Source: Phytophthora hibernalis
Lineage: Eukaryota; Oomycota; Peronosporomycetes; Peronosporales; Peronosporaceae
Assembly (NCBI GenBank): GCA_012656075.1
Contig: JAAKBF010000235.1
Span: 186,001 to 250,000, forward strand
Length of the DNA stretch: 64,000 bases
Direction of reading: 5' to 3'
Shown: positions 33,228 through 43,115 of the stretch, in pieces
Layout of the letters: every line of letters starts with the position of its first letter
How positions within the stretch are numbered: the first letter of the stretch is position 1
Notes under the pieces: generated by a model
Told to the model about the DNA's origin: nothing
Database searches by the model: none
The model's input: only the letters and a program-made list of their open reading frames with translations
Position numbers and translations under genes: made by a program

Positions 33228-33532
33228 TGTGACGGGGTCACACAGCACCTTGCCTTGAGGAAGCGTAAGAGAGCAAAGGCTCTCATTGAACGATAAGTTC
33301 ACAGTTCCCGGCCTAAGGGAACTGTCTGCGGGTTAGATAGCAAGATAAAGACTGAATATATTTTATGGCTGAGTTAAGCTTGTAGCATACAAACTCTAAG
33401 TCATCTATAGTAAAAGCTAAAGAGCGTCCATGGTTGGCTCACACCCAACCGGTACCATGTACCATGGACTCCAAAGAGTGACATCCGTCACTCTTTATGT
33501 AACTTGGGTACACGTCGGTGTACCCCGTTACA
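33228..33532 (-). repeat. 5' LTR (right copy)
   Basis: This 305-bp LTR has TG/CA ends and is followed by the GTACC target duplication at 33533-33537. Transcription of the element would start here and run leftward. Confidence 0.87.
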
Positions 33533-33537
33533 GTACC

Positions 33538-34880
33538 CGTCCAAACTTCCAACGGCATGGTGGATGCGCTGCCTTCGCCACGCATCTCTGCTTTTTATTT
33601 GTTTTTCACTTGTGAAACCTTCGCTATAACTTCAAGCTGCGAAGCTCTTTGACCTTTCGCGACTTGTTGTGAAAGCAGGATGTCGACCACGTTGCTATAC
33701 CACCGCCAAAGCTCTCGCTGCTGCTTTGACGTGGTCCTCCTACGCCAAGGCGTGTTTATGCTAGCATCATATGCACGTTCATTTCCGGGTCATGGCATCT
33801 TATTTAACCCGCCAAACATCTCATTCACGACTCACACCAGGTGGGTCGTACTCTCGATCAACAGTAATATCAACGAACGCCTGTACGGCTCTGCTAACGG
33901 CAAGGCAGATGCGCTGCCTTCGGCACGCTTCTCCGCTTTTTATTTGTTTGCACTTGTGAAACCTTAGCTATAAATTCGAGGCGCGAAATTCTCGCGGCTT
34001 GATGCTAATACCTAAGACAGCTCTGAATCACGAATGGGTACATGCACCATGATTACTACTACTGTAGATCGGGTGAGAAGTTTCTGCGCAAAAGGCTACA
34101 TCACCGTCCCCTCGTAACTACTTCTGCCATCTCCACAACCAGATATAATATACCCCCTTAACTGGTCGTGATGTAGTAAGAAATTAGAGACTTGGCTCCA
34201 TCTTCTTGGTGCGATGATGCCCGCAGCGTAGCTATTAATGATACACTCTCAGTTTTTGAAGGATCTGTGCCAGCAAATGATTTCTTCACTACTAGTTGTA
34301 AATCAGTGTGCACTGAGATGCTCACCTGTGAGAAGAATGAGCAAAGGTTCAGGCTGCTAGTCGCCATTAATACAGGTTTTAGTACATATACCTCATTGGT
34401 ATGCGTCGTAGCTTGACGGTGTTTTTGGCGTTTAATGTGTGCATTCGATGTCCGTGAAGAACCGGGCGTAATCCCTGTCCGGTTTGGCTTTCGCTGATGC
34501 TGTACGTACAAAGTGACCTCCAGTATAGGGAAGACTCGGCGGTAATTCGGTGACCAGCAAACAAAAGCATTTGCCTTACCTCCTACCAAGCATATGTTGC
34601 TGCTCCAAACACAACAATACCAGGACCTAGGTCTGTTTTCCTGTGAAATCCGAAGCTGGACAGTGACCGCATCGCCTCCTAAAATTTGTATTGGTAAACA
34701 CAGCACTTTGAGAATGCCAATATCAAACCGACACTTCATTTCCCCACTTCAAACAGGATGCTCCACCTCCACTTGTAACGACAAGTGGTATGCTGCTATC
34801 CATTTCGTATTGTTTGCTGCTCATTGTTTCGAGCGTAAGTATTGCCAACCCGCACTCCTTCTTTTGACACGGAGATTCTG
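33538..34880. repeat. Left arm of large inverted duplication (A)
   Basis: From about 33600 to 34880 this matches the reverse complement of 43116-44395 almost base for base. In translation the 193-residue frame at 34739-34158 (minus) equals that at 43258-43836 (plus). The arm holds LTR-like DNA (to about 34103), then a 3'-terminal part of an unidentified, beta-strand-rich ORF (QLRISQENRPRSWYC, ANAFVCWSPN). A C-to-T change makes a TAA at the end of the ORF here but not in the right arm. The part 33538-33690 is also the right half of the older LTR-like copy split at 28735. Confidence 0.82.
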
Positions 34881-34886
34881 AGAACA

Positions 34887-35020
34887 CTCGTCAGCATTTT
34901 GCTAATCGCGGCGGCAATTATACGCACCGGCATTTTCTTCATCTTGACGGGCGCAGCGGCAATTACACTCGCTCGCCTCTCTTGCATCTTGGCAGGCGCG
35001 ACGGCATAACACTCGCCGGT
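34887..35020. repeat. Left terminal minisatellite of the fold-back element
   Basis: Units of roughly 44 bases (CGGCAATTACACTCG core) repeat about three times here and once more at 36887-36950 beyond the hAT insertion. The inverted partner lies at 41630-41812 with about four units. Confidence 0.62.
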
Positions 35021-35344
35021 AGTGTGTGTTTCGTCCTTAGTTTAAACTGAGTTTCGTTGATTAAACTGACAATTGTCCGGTTTAAACCGCGTACGAAACT
35101 CACCGGGATTTCGAGCAGAAACTCTCGCCGGCGTTTGAGCGTCACGGTGCCATCGTTCGCCTTCCTGTCGCTTCTCCGTACGTTCCAGCTGCTCTCTGCT
35201 TTCCTACATGTTGTGCTCATCCTGATCCAGCGAGCTTGAAAAACAGTTGTGGCGCAGCAGGCTCGCCAGGTCGTCGTAGCTATCGGCATGAACGACACCA
35301 ACCGCCAACGCATCGACAACCGGCGACTTGAGCTGGAACGTCAT

Positions 35345-35765
35345 CGCAAAGATGTGAAGATCATGGCTTCATCGACTCGATGAGGTACGAGCGGTGCACG
35401 TACAGCTCAAGCGCCAGATCGCGGACCTTCTGGACTTCGTGGTCGAAAACCGAAATAAGCAGATCGAAGAGGGGCTGCAACTGATCCAGCAGGTTGATAC
35501 AAGCGGCATCAAGGTCGGTTGAGATCGGTTGAGATCTCGTCCGCGATGTAGTCCTTGAGCACCTTCTCCACCTGGCTCAGCTGGTCGAGGTATGACGGAA
35601 TCTTGTTATCAATCAGAAGATGACGTGCCTCCAAGGCCACGAGCGAGTACTGCATCTCCTTTACGTAGCAAGTTTCTCGAGAAGCAGCACAAAGGCCGCC
35701 GCCTGCACCGACTTGCGAGCAGTGCTGCGCGCCATCTGGGCCAGAAGGAACGGAGGATTCATGCG
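35345..35765 (-). pseudogene. Captured acetyl-CoA carboxylase-like fragment
   Basis: On the minus strand EMQYSLVALEARHLLIDNKI and PSYLDQLSQVEKVL are followed, after a frame break, by LFDLLISVFDHEVQKVRDLA and LELYVHRSYLIES. These match the pattern of the central region of eukaryotic multidomain acetyl-CoA carboxylase (ALRARQVLI..LPSYE..Q.E and VR.ALE.YVRR.Y). Only about 140 residues are present with no ends of a gene, inside a hAT element, so this is best explained as transduplicated host sequence. The identification is by motif only. Confidence 0.5.
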
Positions 35766-35841
35766 GCTAATTAGTTCACGTACTACTCACCCATGTAAGC
35801 TGCATGATGAAGCTTTATTAATTTTAATCAAAACTGCACGC

Positions 35842-36500
35842 TCAAAACTGCATACCCGAGTAGTCAAAGCTGTTGTTGACGAAGTAATTGGTCCGTTTTT
35901 GGTTCGAGCTATTCTCATCATCGGAGCTCATGTCAACTTCATCGTCTTGGTTCATCTGCTGGTCTTGTTTGTTCACTTCCTCTTCTCCATCGTCACTTGA
36001 AATCGAAGCCGCATCACTTTCGTCGTCATCCGTGCGGGAATCATACTCTTCCTCAAAGATGATCCCAATCTTCTCTTCGTCGTCATCATCGTCACCTCCA
36101 GTTGCCTCCTCTAACATTAAGGGGCTCGAAAGAACACTGGGTACTGGCTTCAGCTCTAGCCGATTCCAGAAAAGGGAAACAGCTTATTTACCTTTTCCAG
36201 TCCCAATTGATGTCGTCGATCGGAGTAGATGTACTTGTGTGCGCTCCAGTTTCTTCTCGTAGCCGCTGAAGAAGTCGGCATCGTGAAAACCCTACGCCCA
36301 ATTCGATACAAGACAGGGTAACTGTCACGTTCCTCGCCCCGCCATTCTAAAGGAGCTGGCTTCTGCGTTGCTTGGACGACCAGTCCCGCTTGATATTCCA
36401 GAGCACTCCAAGCCTGATGAAATGCCACATCAACTTCTTCATTTGAATAGCCCAGTCGTCCAGGCATCGCTGCTTCATGAGGTAAACATGTTGGTATCAC
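35842..36500 (-). pseudogene. hAT transposase C-terminus with acidic tail
   Basis: The frame 36500-36156 ends with RRVFTMPTSSAATRRNWSAH and KYIYSDRRHQLGLEKVNKL, the hAT dimerisation domain (the usual signature is SIP.SSA..ER.WS). After a frame change near 36165, a tail of about 90 residues (36117-35842) is very rich in D and E, including DDDDDEEK. The DNA-binding and catalytic N-terminal parts are missing, so the element is not self-sufficient. Confidence 0.65.
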
Positions 36501-36949
36501 CCACGGGTGGGACCTTCATCGCCTCTTGCCGTCTCTCGCTCACTTTCGTCGCCTATTGTTGTCTCTCGCTCATGTTCGCCGCCTCTCGGTCGCTCACCTT
36601 CGACGCTACTTGCTCACCGTCGTTCTCCTTGGACTTAGTGAAGCTTCAGCAAGCACCGGCGCATGCAGGATGGTGCGTATGTGTCTTTGTGGCTAAAGAG
36701 TTGAAGTTGAAGGGATGGAGTGGGGTCTTTATTTGCAAAACTACGTCAAAAGTATTATAAAATTACTGGAATAGCCATGTGGTCGAGTTTCGTCACCGAA
36801 ACTCGAGAATCGTCCACGAAACTCGAGTTCTAAACTGTTCTAAACTCATGGCTTGGATGAAACCGGACATAACTAAACACACACTACTCGCCGCCCTCTC
36901 CTGCATCTTGTCCACAGCGAAGGCAATTACACTCGCCGGGTGATTTCTG

Positions 36950-37110
36950 AGTAAAAAACGTAAATGTTTAAGTCAAATGCTGACTTATGATAAACTTCTG
37001 AGTAAAATACTGCGTTCTGGTAAAACTTCTGAGTAAAATACTGACTTCTGAGTAAATTTGGGCTGATTTTTTGGGAATTACTGCAGTCTGTACTTTTATC
37101 AAGTTGCGTG
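36950..37110. repeat. TCTGAGTAAA repeat zone, left arm copy 1
   Basis: CTTCTGAGTAAAATACTG-type units recur about five times. A second copy of the whole zone lies at 37525-37690 and the inverted partner at 41520-41620. Confidence 0.65.
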
Positions 37111-37524
37111 ACTGTCCAGCTACTGATATTGCTTCGTTATGCTTTTACCGACCCCATCGGAATGTGCATGTAGCACGTGCCGACGAGTTTGACCACCTTG
37201 CAGTTCATCAAGTCAACGTGTGCCACGAGACTGTCGATCGGGTGGCCTTACATGGCGTGTTTGTTTTCAACCTTGAGGAAGCTGCGTGCTCAGATCATGC
37301 GGTTGCTCTCCTAGCCCACGTAACCGAAAACTCTGGCCGAGACTGCCGCGCTTCGACAACGCCTCAATGCTGGCGGGGTCCGCCTTGCAAATGGAGCCAC
37401 CGTCCCAGTAGTGTTAGTAGTCCTGATCCGGAATTGGGATCTACCGTCGATCTTGGGGTCCAGCTCGATGTCCTTGACACCACGGCCTGCCACGACGACG
37501 TGTGTGCCGGCTGCCTCCCAGTTT
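37111..37524 (-). other. Coding-like insert between two copies of the repeat zone
   Basis: The region is GC-richer than its surroundings. On the minus strand it reads THVVVAGRGVKDIELDPKI and, in another frame, WDGGSICKADPASIEALSKR, which look like real protein but match no family I can name. It may be another captured gene fragment, absent from the right arm. Confidence 0.35.
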
Positions 37525-37799
37525 TTTCTGAGTAAATTACTCACTTCTGAGTACTTCTGGTAAATTTATGAGTAAAATACACACTTCACAGTAAAATACT
37601 GACTTCTGGTAAACTTCTGAGTAAAATACGGACTTCTGAGCAAATTTGGGCAACATTATATGAGAATTATTGAAGTCTGCAGATACCGATATCTCTAGGT
37701 TGAACGCTCTGACAGGAGAAAACAATTCAACGGTGCAACCGTGAAAGAATATCAAGACTAAGTATTTCGTAGTTCTGGCAAGCTACTGGCCTCGCACAA

Positions 37800-37944
37800 G
37801 AATACCTTCCTCACGTTCTTTACGTGAGGTGCACCCCAGTTCTTCCGCCACGCTCAGGACGACGTGGCCCGCGCCATGATATTCGGAGGCTTGTTGAAGC
37901 CGCTGTGCGCCGAGATGCGTAAGCTCGCGGCCGAGTACCTCATA
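37800..37944 (+). pseudogene. Captured importin-like fragment, left arm, part 1
   Basis: This reads HKNTFLTFFT, then after a deletion of about 210 bases relative to the right arm, LCAEMRKLAAEYLI. It continues at 40462 beyond the inserted recombinase element. See the right-arm copy for the identification. Confidence 0.5.
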
Positions 37945-40461
37945 CAGTGCTTCCTAAAAATATATGGTACTAACAATATATTGCCATAACGTAAAACCTC
38001 CGACCACCGACTCGCTCCGACGCTGACTTAGATTGTACTTCCGGTTTTGAGTACGTTCTGACTTCCGCGGGGTGTGATATTGCGCTGCCGAAGAAAGGAA
38101 AGAAGCTCGTGCTCAGCCATCGTGCCGGCCTGTAAGACGTCGGCTCGGTAGCGTGGAGACGTTTCATCTAGCTGGAATCCGTCCGCAAGAAACAACTTCA
38201 TGAAGGCGACTACGAGTTTGGCGGTGGACCTCACGTGCTTGGTAGCACTTTCGACAGAGCTCCACATGCGTGGTACCTGGATGTACCACGTGAACCAGAC
38301 GTCTCTCAGGTTTGTTGGCGCTGATGCGGTACGTCTTCTCTTGACTGGGGGCTCGCTGGTGCTTGGTATCTCTCTTCTGACCCTTGATGGTGTTGTTTGT
38401 TGCGATATGTTGTAGACCTTAGCCTCCATTATAGTTTTTGGTTGACTTGGATTAATTGCTCAATCAACGCAGTTTGATGAACAACCACTGGGTGCTTCGT
38501 GATGTCCGTTGTTGCGGATTGGGATTTTGTTTGTTCTTCAATGTCGCTGGCCTTCCGATCAAATGTCAGGTGCGACGACCACGCAAGCAAAGTGTTAGCG
38601 GTGAAGCGATTTTCAATGGCGCAAGCTTCGAGTCGCTGGATTACCAAGACGCTTGAATTGACACCCTTTACGGATGGGTAGTGCCGCAACAGGTATGCCA
38701 TCAGTGTGTCAAGTACGGGCCCGTTGACGTTGAATTGTGCAGCTTCTAGACCGGTGGAAGCTGAGAACAGGGCCGCGGAGACGGTGCGAATCTTCATCTG
38801 TGTGTCAGAGTCAAAGCTGTCCAGGGATTGGAGAAAGACTTCTTTGTCGGGATGGCGACTACTCAAAACACGGGCTACTTTGTGGTCTTCGGATGGCGTA
38901 TTGAAGACGTAGGCAAACGCGTTGTTTGTTGCTGTCATGTTCCAAGCTCCTCGGTCGAAGATCCACTGAACACACATACCAGCCCCATTGGCGTGCTGCG
39001 CGCCACCTCGACGGAATGAGTGAGATGTCAACCGCTCCAACACGCCGGCTGGCTTGGTGACTCGATCAAGAACGCGGTTGACGCAGCTGTGAATCCCTGG
39101 ACACGTCTCGTTGATCTTGTCTTGGTCAGAGCGAACGGTACTGCCTTGCAGAGCGGCCATGTCATCCGGGTGGTCAATCAAGTCGATGAGAGGAGTTGTC
39201 GGCGTCAGGACGGCCGGAGAAGTTGACTGCTGTTCAGGTAGCTGACTCAACAGCGACAGCGTCGGTGATGACTGCGAAGCCAAGGCAAGCGCAATTGCAA
39301 GGAGTGGGCACGTGGCGAAATCTTCGTCCGGAAAAAGCGATAGGCCTTGTTCTTCAGAAGTCTTCATCCGGATAAAACGCACGAAGAAGATATTTCCAGA
39401 CCAGATGGACAAGTTTGCCTTCCGAAGCATGGTGAGGTCCGACGCACGACCGAAGAGGAACCAGAGTAAGCACACCAGTGCTGCGTCTTGATAATCGGCA
39501 GCAGTACCAGCAGTCGAATACAGATGCGACATCATTTGCTTGAGTGCCTTCTTCGTACATGCGGGGCCTTGTTAACAAACACTCCAGACTCGCGCTTCGT
39601 GCAGTAGCGCTCCAGCACTTGTCCTTTCTTCAGCAACTCCCTTTCAACCGCCCCTCGATGCTGGGGAAATTGGTCCAGCAGCCAGTTCTTGGCCTGTCGG
39701 TAGTACTGCATGACCGAGTGCCGAGCAAGAAGCTGTCCTTTGCGACGTTCCTTGAACGCGAGGTGCATACCGAATTTGTCGACCACACCTGCCAGAATGA
39801 GTGGAGCGCTCTCACGCAGCATGCACGACTCCAGGTACGCCCAGCTAACGTTTTCTTCGCCGAGGTACTTGAGAAATGAGCGCGATGCGCTTTCGCGAGC
39901 TCGTTTCGTCTTGGCAGGTGCTAGGTCGTTTAGACTCGTCTTGGGGTCGGAGATGTCGGAGCTTGCGGGATATTCAGGAAATATTCGAATGACTGGGGAT
40001 TTGTATGGGTGTATCAATGACTTTGCTGGTCCCTCCGACAGGATATGTCGGAGCTGTCGATAGACACATTCATTCAGATAAATCTCTCTCTGATTGGACA
40101 AAAATATACGAACTACGTTTTCTAATTATTCGATATTTGTACTCTTCTTCAGATCGCCATCCTATTGGCCAGTATTACCTATAGTCAACACCAGTATAGT
40201 CGGAGAATTGATGATATTCATCCATAATATGCGGCGCATAATTGATTTCCTGAGCAAGATGATACCCTACAATAATTGATTGTTCAACCCAGTTACTTGA
40301 CGAATTTTACCCAATCACGGGTACGATAAACTGGATTCTGATTAATGAAATCATCCATTGAAAATTGCAATAATTGATGTTTCATTCTTCGTTTTCAGAT
40401 GCAATAATTGAGGGTGGGCTATGGACCACCCTCCGATTCCATAGTATTTTAAGAAGCACTG
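37945..40461 (-). mobile_element. Tyrosine-recombinase element with TIRs and 8-bp target duplication
   Basis: The left end CAGTGCTTCCTAAAAATATA and the right end on the opposite strand CAGTGCTTCTTAAAATACTA match at 19 of 23 bases when extended to TATGG. ACCTCATA flanks both sides (37937-37944 and 40462-40469). The unoccupied sequence is present in this window in the inverted importin-like copy (about 41050-41075), where ACCTCATA occurs once with both flanks joined. The only gene inside is a Crypton-type tyrosine recombinase on the minus strand. Length is 2,517 bp. TIRs plus an exact 8-bp duplication are typical of hAT-like DDE elements, not of Cryptons. Confidence 0.85.
38028..40101 (-). pseudogene. 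Crypton-type tyrosine recombinase
   Basis: The N-terminal part (40101-39532, about 190 residues) carries a core-binding-like region ending near a frame break at about 39535. The catalytic part (39535-38429, 368 codons, open) includes LFGRASDLTMLRKANL with the first arginine, TSHSFRRGGAQHANGAG with the H-x-x-R box, a W-containing RGAWNMTATNNAF and the candidate nucleophile tyrosine in AFAYVF. A frame change at about 38430 leads to a C-terminal region (WFTWYIQVPRMWSS, VVAFMKLFLADGF) typical of oomycete Crypton-like proteins. Tyrosine recombinases cut and rejoin DNA through a covalent 3'-phosphotyrosine. Two frame breaks mean the copy is probably inactive, or the breaks are assembly errors. Confidence 0.8.
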
Positions 40462-40745
40462 ACCTCATATCGCTCTGCGTGACATGGTGCGCAAGTCGCA
40501 GTTCATCGTCACGACCGTGGAGCCGCATGTGATCCAGATCATGTGCGAAGCCGAGCAGGCCGAGACGTGGGACGGAAGTCGGACGACCCAGAGACCTTCA
40601 TGGAGGTCAACGACGCTGACAACTCGATCACTGACGCTGGAGCCGCGCCCATTGACCGCCTGAGCAACTCCCTAGGTAGCAGCGCTGTGCTGCTGTCCGA
40701 GCGGTCGCCTTATTGGCTGCCGCTGCAACTTACGGGATACACCTG
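40462..40745 (+). pseudogene. Captured importin-like fragment, left arm, part 2
   Basis: This continues from 37944. MVRKSQFIVTTVEPHVIQIM leads into an acidic stretch and, after a frame change, DDPETFMEVNDADNSITDAG and IDRLSNSLGSSAVL. The pattern of ...L.LM.E.E....W, an acidic linker and LDRL...LG...VLP is that of importin-5/karyopherin-beta3 HEAT repeats. No gene ends are present. Confidence 0.5.
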
Positions 40746-40864
40746 ATAGCATCGTGCTGCCGCGATCAAGTTGTTTTTCCGGTTGCAAAAATGATTTTCT
40801 CTGTTTGGCGCATGAACTTGAACGGAAGAGTATGGTGGGTGTGGTTACCAAGTGCTCAGGCAGT

Positions 40865-41400
40865 CAATGAGCGCGGCTCCAGCGTCAGTGATCGAGTTGT
40901 CAGCGTCGTTGACCTCCGTGAAGGTCTCTGGGTCGTCCGACATCCGTCCCACGTCTCGGCCTGCTCATCTTCGCACATGAGCTCGATCACCAGCGGCTCC
41001 ACGGTCGTGACGATGAACTGCGACCTGCGCACCATGCCACGCAGAGCGATATGAGGTACTCGGCCGCGAGTTTACGCATCTCGGCGCACAGCTGCTCCAA
41101 CGAGCATCCCAATATCCTGGCGCGGGTCACGTCGTCCTGATCATGGCCGAATAACTTGAGGGCGCACCTAGGTGATCTGCACAAGCGCGGCCAGCACCAC
41201 GCGGAAGGTCATCTCTTCCCCGGAGCTCACGAGAACCAGGATGACGCGGAGTTGATAGCAAATGCCGGGATCTCGTGCTCGGGCGTGACGGGAAGGCCTA
41301 GGGCGCTTTGACACTGGCGATCTGCACGTCTGTATTGTCGTCGCTAGGTGCGTACGTAAAGAGCGTGAGGAAGCTCTTCTTGTGCGGGACAGTAGCTTGC
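40865..41400 (-). pseudogene. Captured importin-like fragment, right arm (inverted copy)
   Basis: This is the reverse-complement partner of the left-arm fragment but longer, with the upstream HEAT-like block KSFLTLFTYAPSDDNTDVQI retained, then LCAEMRKLAAEYLISL and MVRRSQFIVTTVEPLVIELM. It has its own stops and frame shifts. The site corresponding to the recombinase insertion is empty here. The identification as importin-5/karyopherin-like is by motif only. Confidence 0.5.
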
Positions 41401-41629
41401 CGGAACTACGAAACACTTAGTTTTGATATTATTTCACGGTTGCACCGTTGAATTGTTTTCTCCGGTCAGTGCATTCAACCTAGCGATATCTGTATCTGCA
41501 GACTTCAGTAATTCGCATATAATGTTGCCCAAATTTACTCAGAAGTGAGTATTTTACTCAGATGTTTACCAGAAGTCAGCATTTGACTCCGAGATTTACG
41601 TATTTTACTCAGAAATCACCCGGCGAGTG

Positions 41630-41812
41630 TAATTGCCGTCGCTGCTGACAAGATGCAGGAGAGGCCGGTGAGTGTTATGCCGTCGTGCCTGCCAAGATGC
41701 AAGAGAGGCGAGCGAGTGTAATTGCCGCTGCGCCCGTCAATATGAAGAAGATGCCGGCGCGTGTAATTACCGTCGCGTATAGCAAAGTGCTGACGAGTGT
41801 TATTTATGAGAA
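41630..41812. repeat. Right terminal minisatellite of the fold-back element
   Basis: Four units of roughly 44 bases (GGCGAGTGTAATTGCCGTCG plus AAGATGCAGGAGA-type spacer) repeat in tandem, inverted relative to the left end. Confidence 0.65.
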
Positions 41813-41815
41813 GGC

Positions 41816-43115
41816 AGTGTACATGACCCTCATCACGTACCCAGGGACGACAGCTTCGATGTCTCTCGTCACATCCTGTCTGCAGCCAATATATCGTTTG
41901 GGCATCTTGAGAAAGACTACCGGTAGCTCGGTTTCTACGTACCACGTGCTAATTTATTCTGATACACAACAGGTAACTACCGGTAGCAGTTATGGTGTTT
42001 TATCTCGAGTTTGTGTGTATGTCAAGACTATGACTAAGACCGTACTTCTGTTTTTAGCTTCTGTTCAGTCGATGGGGCGCAAACGTTTACTTGGAATCAG
42101 CAATTAGCACTCCGATCGCGTGATCGGACCTCCTCTTATCCATCTTACCCTTTTCATCGAATTATGACTGTAGCAAGCCAGAAAGCTCAAATTTGACCCA
42201 ACCTCTCGGTGGTGACCACGGGTATCTGGCGCTTCCAATGTTCCCTGCGGTTCTTGAGGAGAAACATCTCCTATAACTCGAGCAGCCCTTCGGAATGCCT
42301 TTCGATACAGAAAAGGTTGTTTGATGAAACAAAACGACTTCCATAAACAAGAAATGATCACATTAGAAGTGCATTTTCTACTGAGTCAACAATCCAAGAC
42401 AACTCCCTCTGTGAAAACCGAAGTATTCGAATTGGCGATTCATCGCGTTTGGGGGAATTTGAATGGTATCTGTCAAATACGCGCTCGACTACAAACTGAC
42501 ACAGGTGATTCGAATATCGTGGTGACAAACGCAGAGCCTCAACTTACTGTCGAGGTACGTTGACGAAAATCTCAAAAGGGGAAGATATCACTCTATATAT
42601 CGTTTCCTTTCGTGCTGAATACTCTCTCTGTAGGAGTGGAGTATCAGTGTAATCTTCTACTCCTTGACCAAGATGAACGCACATGTGGTTATTTATGTTC
42701 CAATTTTTCAAGGTGGATTGCAAGCTGACTTCCTGAATACTTCGTAGTGATTTGTCGTGGACCCTTGTCGGACAGAAGGCCAAAACTTGTCTTCTCAGTG
42801 TAAAAGTGATAAACCTTCTAGCGTTAGAAAACAAAAGTGATATCAGTTGCTTTGCGAAGATCTGGGTAAGCTCAACGTGATCATCCCGTGTCTCCTCTAA
42901 CGTGGAAAAACGGCGGGTTTGGTTCTAATGAAAGTGGGACTAAAGCTGTATCATTGAAGGTGTATGATGAAGTCAGTAATATATAATTTGTTGGCATCTA
43001 TCGAATGAGTTCTCTCGAGAGAAATAAGTGGATCGGAATTGATTGCTTTGCTATCCCATCTAAAGAGGACGGAAGTACTGAAAAGCTCAAAATTCAGCAA
43101 TCTGCACTTCTCTTC
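41816..43115. other. Region between fold-back element and right arm
   Basis: Two short plus-strand frames (42321-42563 and 43005-43274) read like beta-strand-rich protein (ITLEVHFLLSQQSKT, TEVFELAIHRVW). With intervening stops they may be earlier parts of the unidentified ORF that continues into the right arm. The palindrome CTACCGGTAG occurs twice near 41920 and 41980. Nothing else is recognised. Confidence 0.4.

Larger units (their letters stand above)
28736..33532 (-). mobile_element. Complete gag-only LTR retrotransposon with 5-bp target duplication
   Basis: Two near-identical LTRs (28736-29030 and 33228-33532) start TGTGACGGGG and end CCCCGTTACA on the plus strand. The target duplication GTACC lies at 28731-28735 and 33533-33537. 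The coding strand is minus, so the right LTR is the 5' one. A purine tract lies directly inside the left LTR, and a TGGTAGCACTTG candidate primer site lies 2 bases inside the right LTR. The internal 4.2 kb encodes gag near its 5' end. I found no convincing protease, reverse transcriptase or integrase, and most of the interior is repeat-rich DNA able to form hairpins. It fits a non-autonomous, large-retrotransposon-derivative type of element. Confidence 0.87.
35021..36886 (-). mobile_element. hAT-type element inserted in the fold-back end
   Basis: The ends read TAGTGTGTGTTT at both termini (the right one on the opposite strand), and the flanks are CTCGCCGG (35013-35020) and CTCGCCGC (36887-36894), an 8-bp target duplication with one mismatch, as for hAT elements. 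The 1,866-bp element holds the C-terminal part of a hAT transposase and a captured host-gene fragment. Confidence 0.75.
34885..41815. mobile_element. Fold-back-type element carrying captured gene fragments
   Basis: The outer ends are inverted copies: 34887 onward (ACACTCGTCAGCATTTTGCT) matches the reverse complement ending at about 41812 (ACACTCGTCAGCACTTTGCT). They consist of roughly 44-bp tandem units (GAGTGTAATTGCCGTCGC-type) followed by a zone rich in TTTACTCAGAAGT. The left arm is interrupted by a hAT element and by the recombinase element. Inside both arms lies an importin-like gene fragment, so the core is a long palindrome with about 120 bases of spacer near 40745-40865. The target duplication is not clear: GATTCTGAGA before and ATTTATGAGA after the ends are only similar. 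MULE/Foldback-like is the closest description. Confidence 0.62.

Noticed and set aside
34885..41815. A clean 9-bp MULE target duplication around the fold-back element.
   Set aside because: The flanks (GATTCTGAGA and ATTTATGAGA) are only similar and offset, so a MULE origin cannot be claimed.
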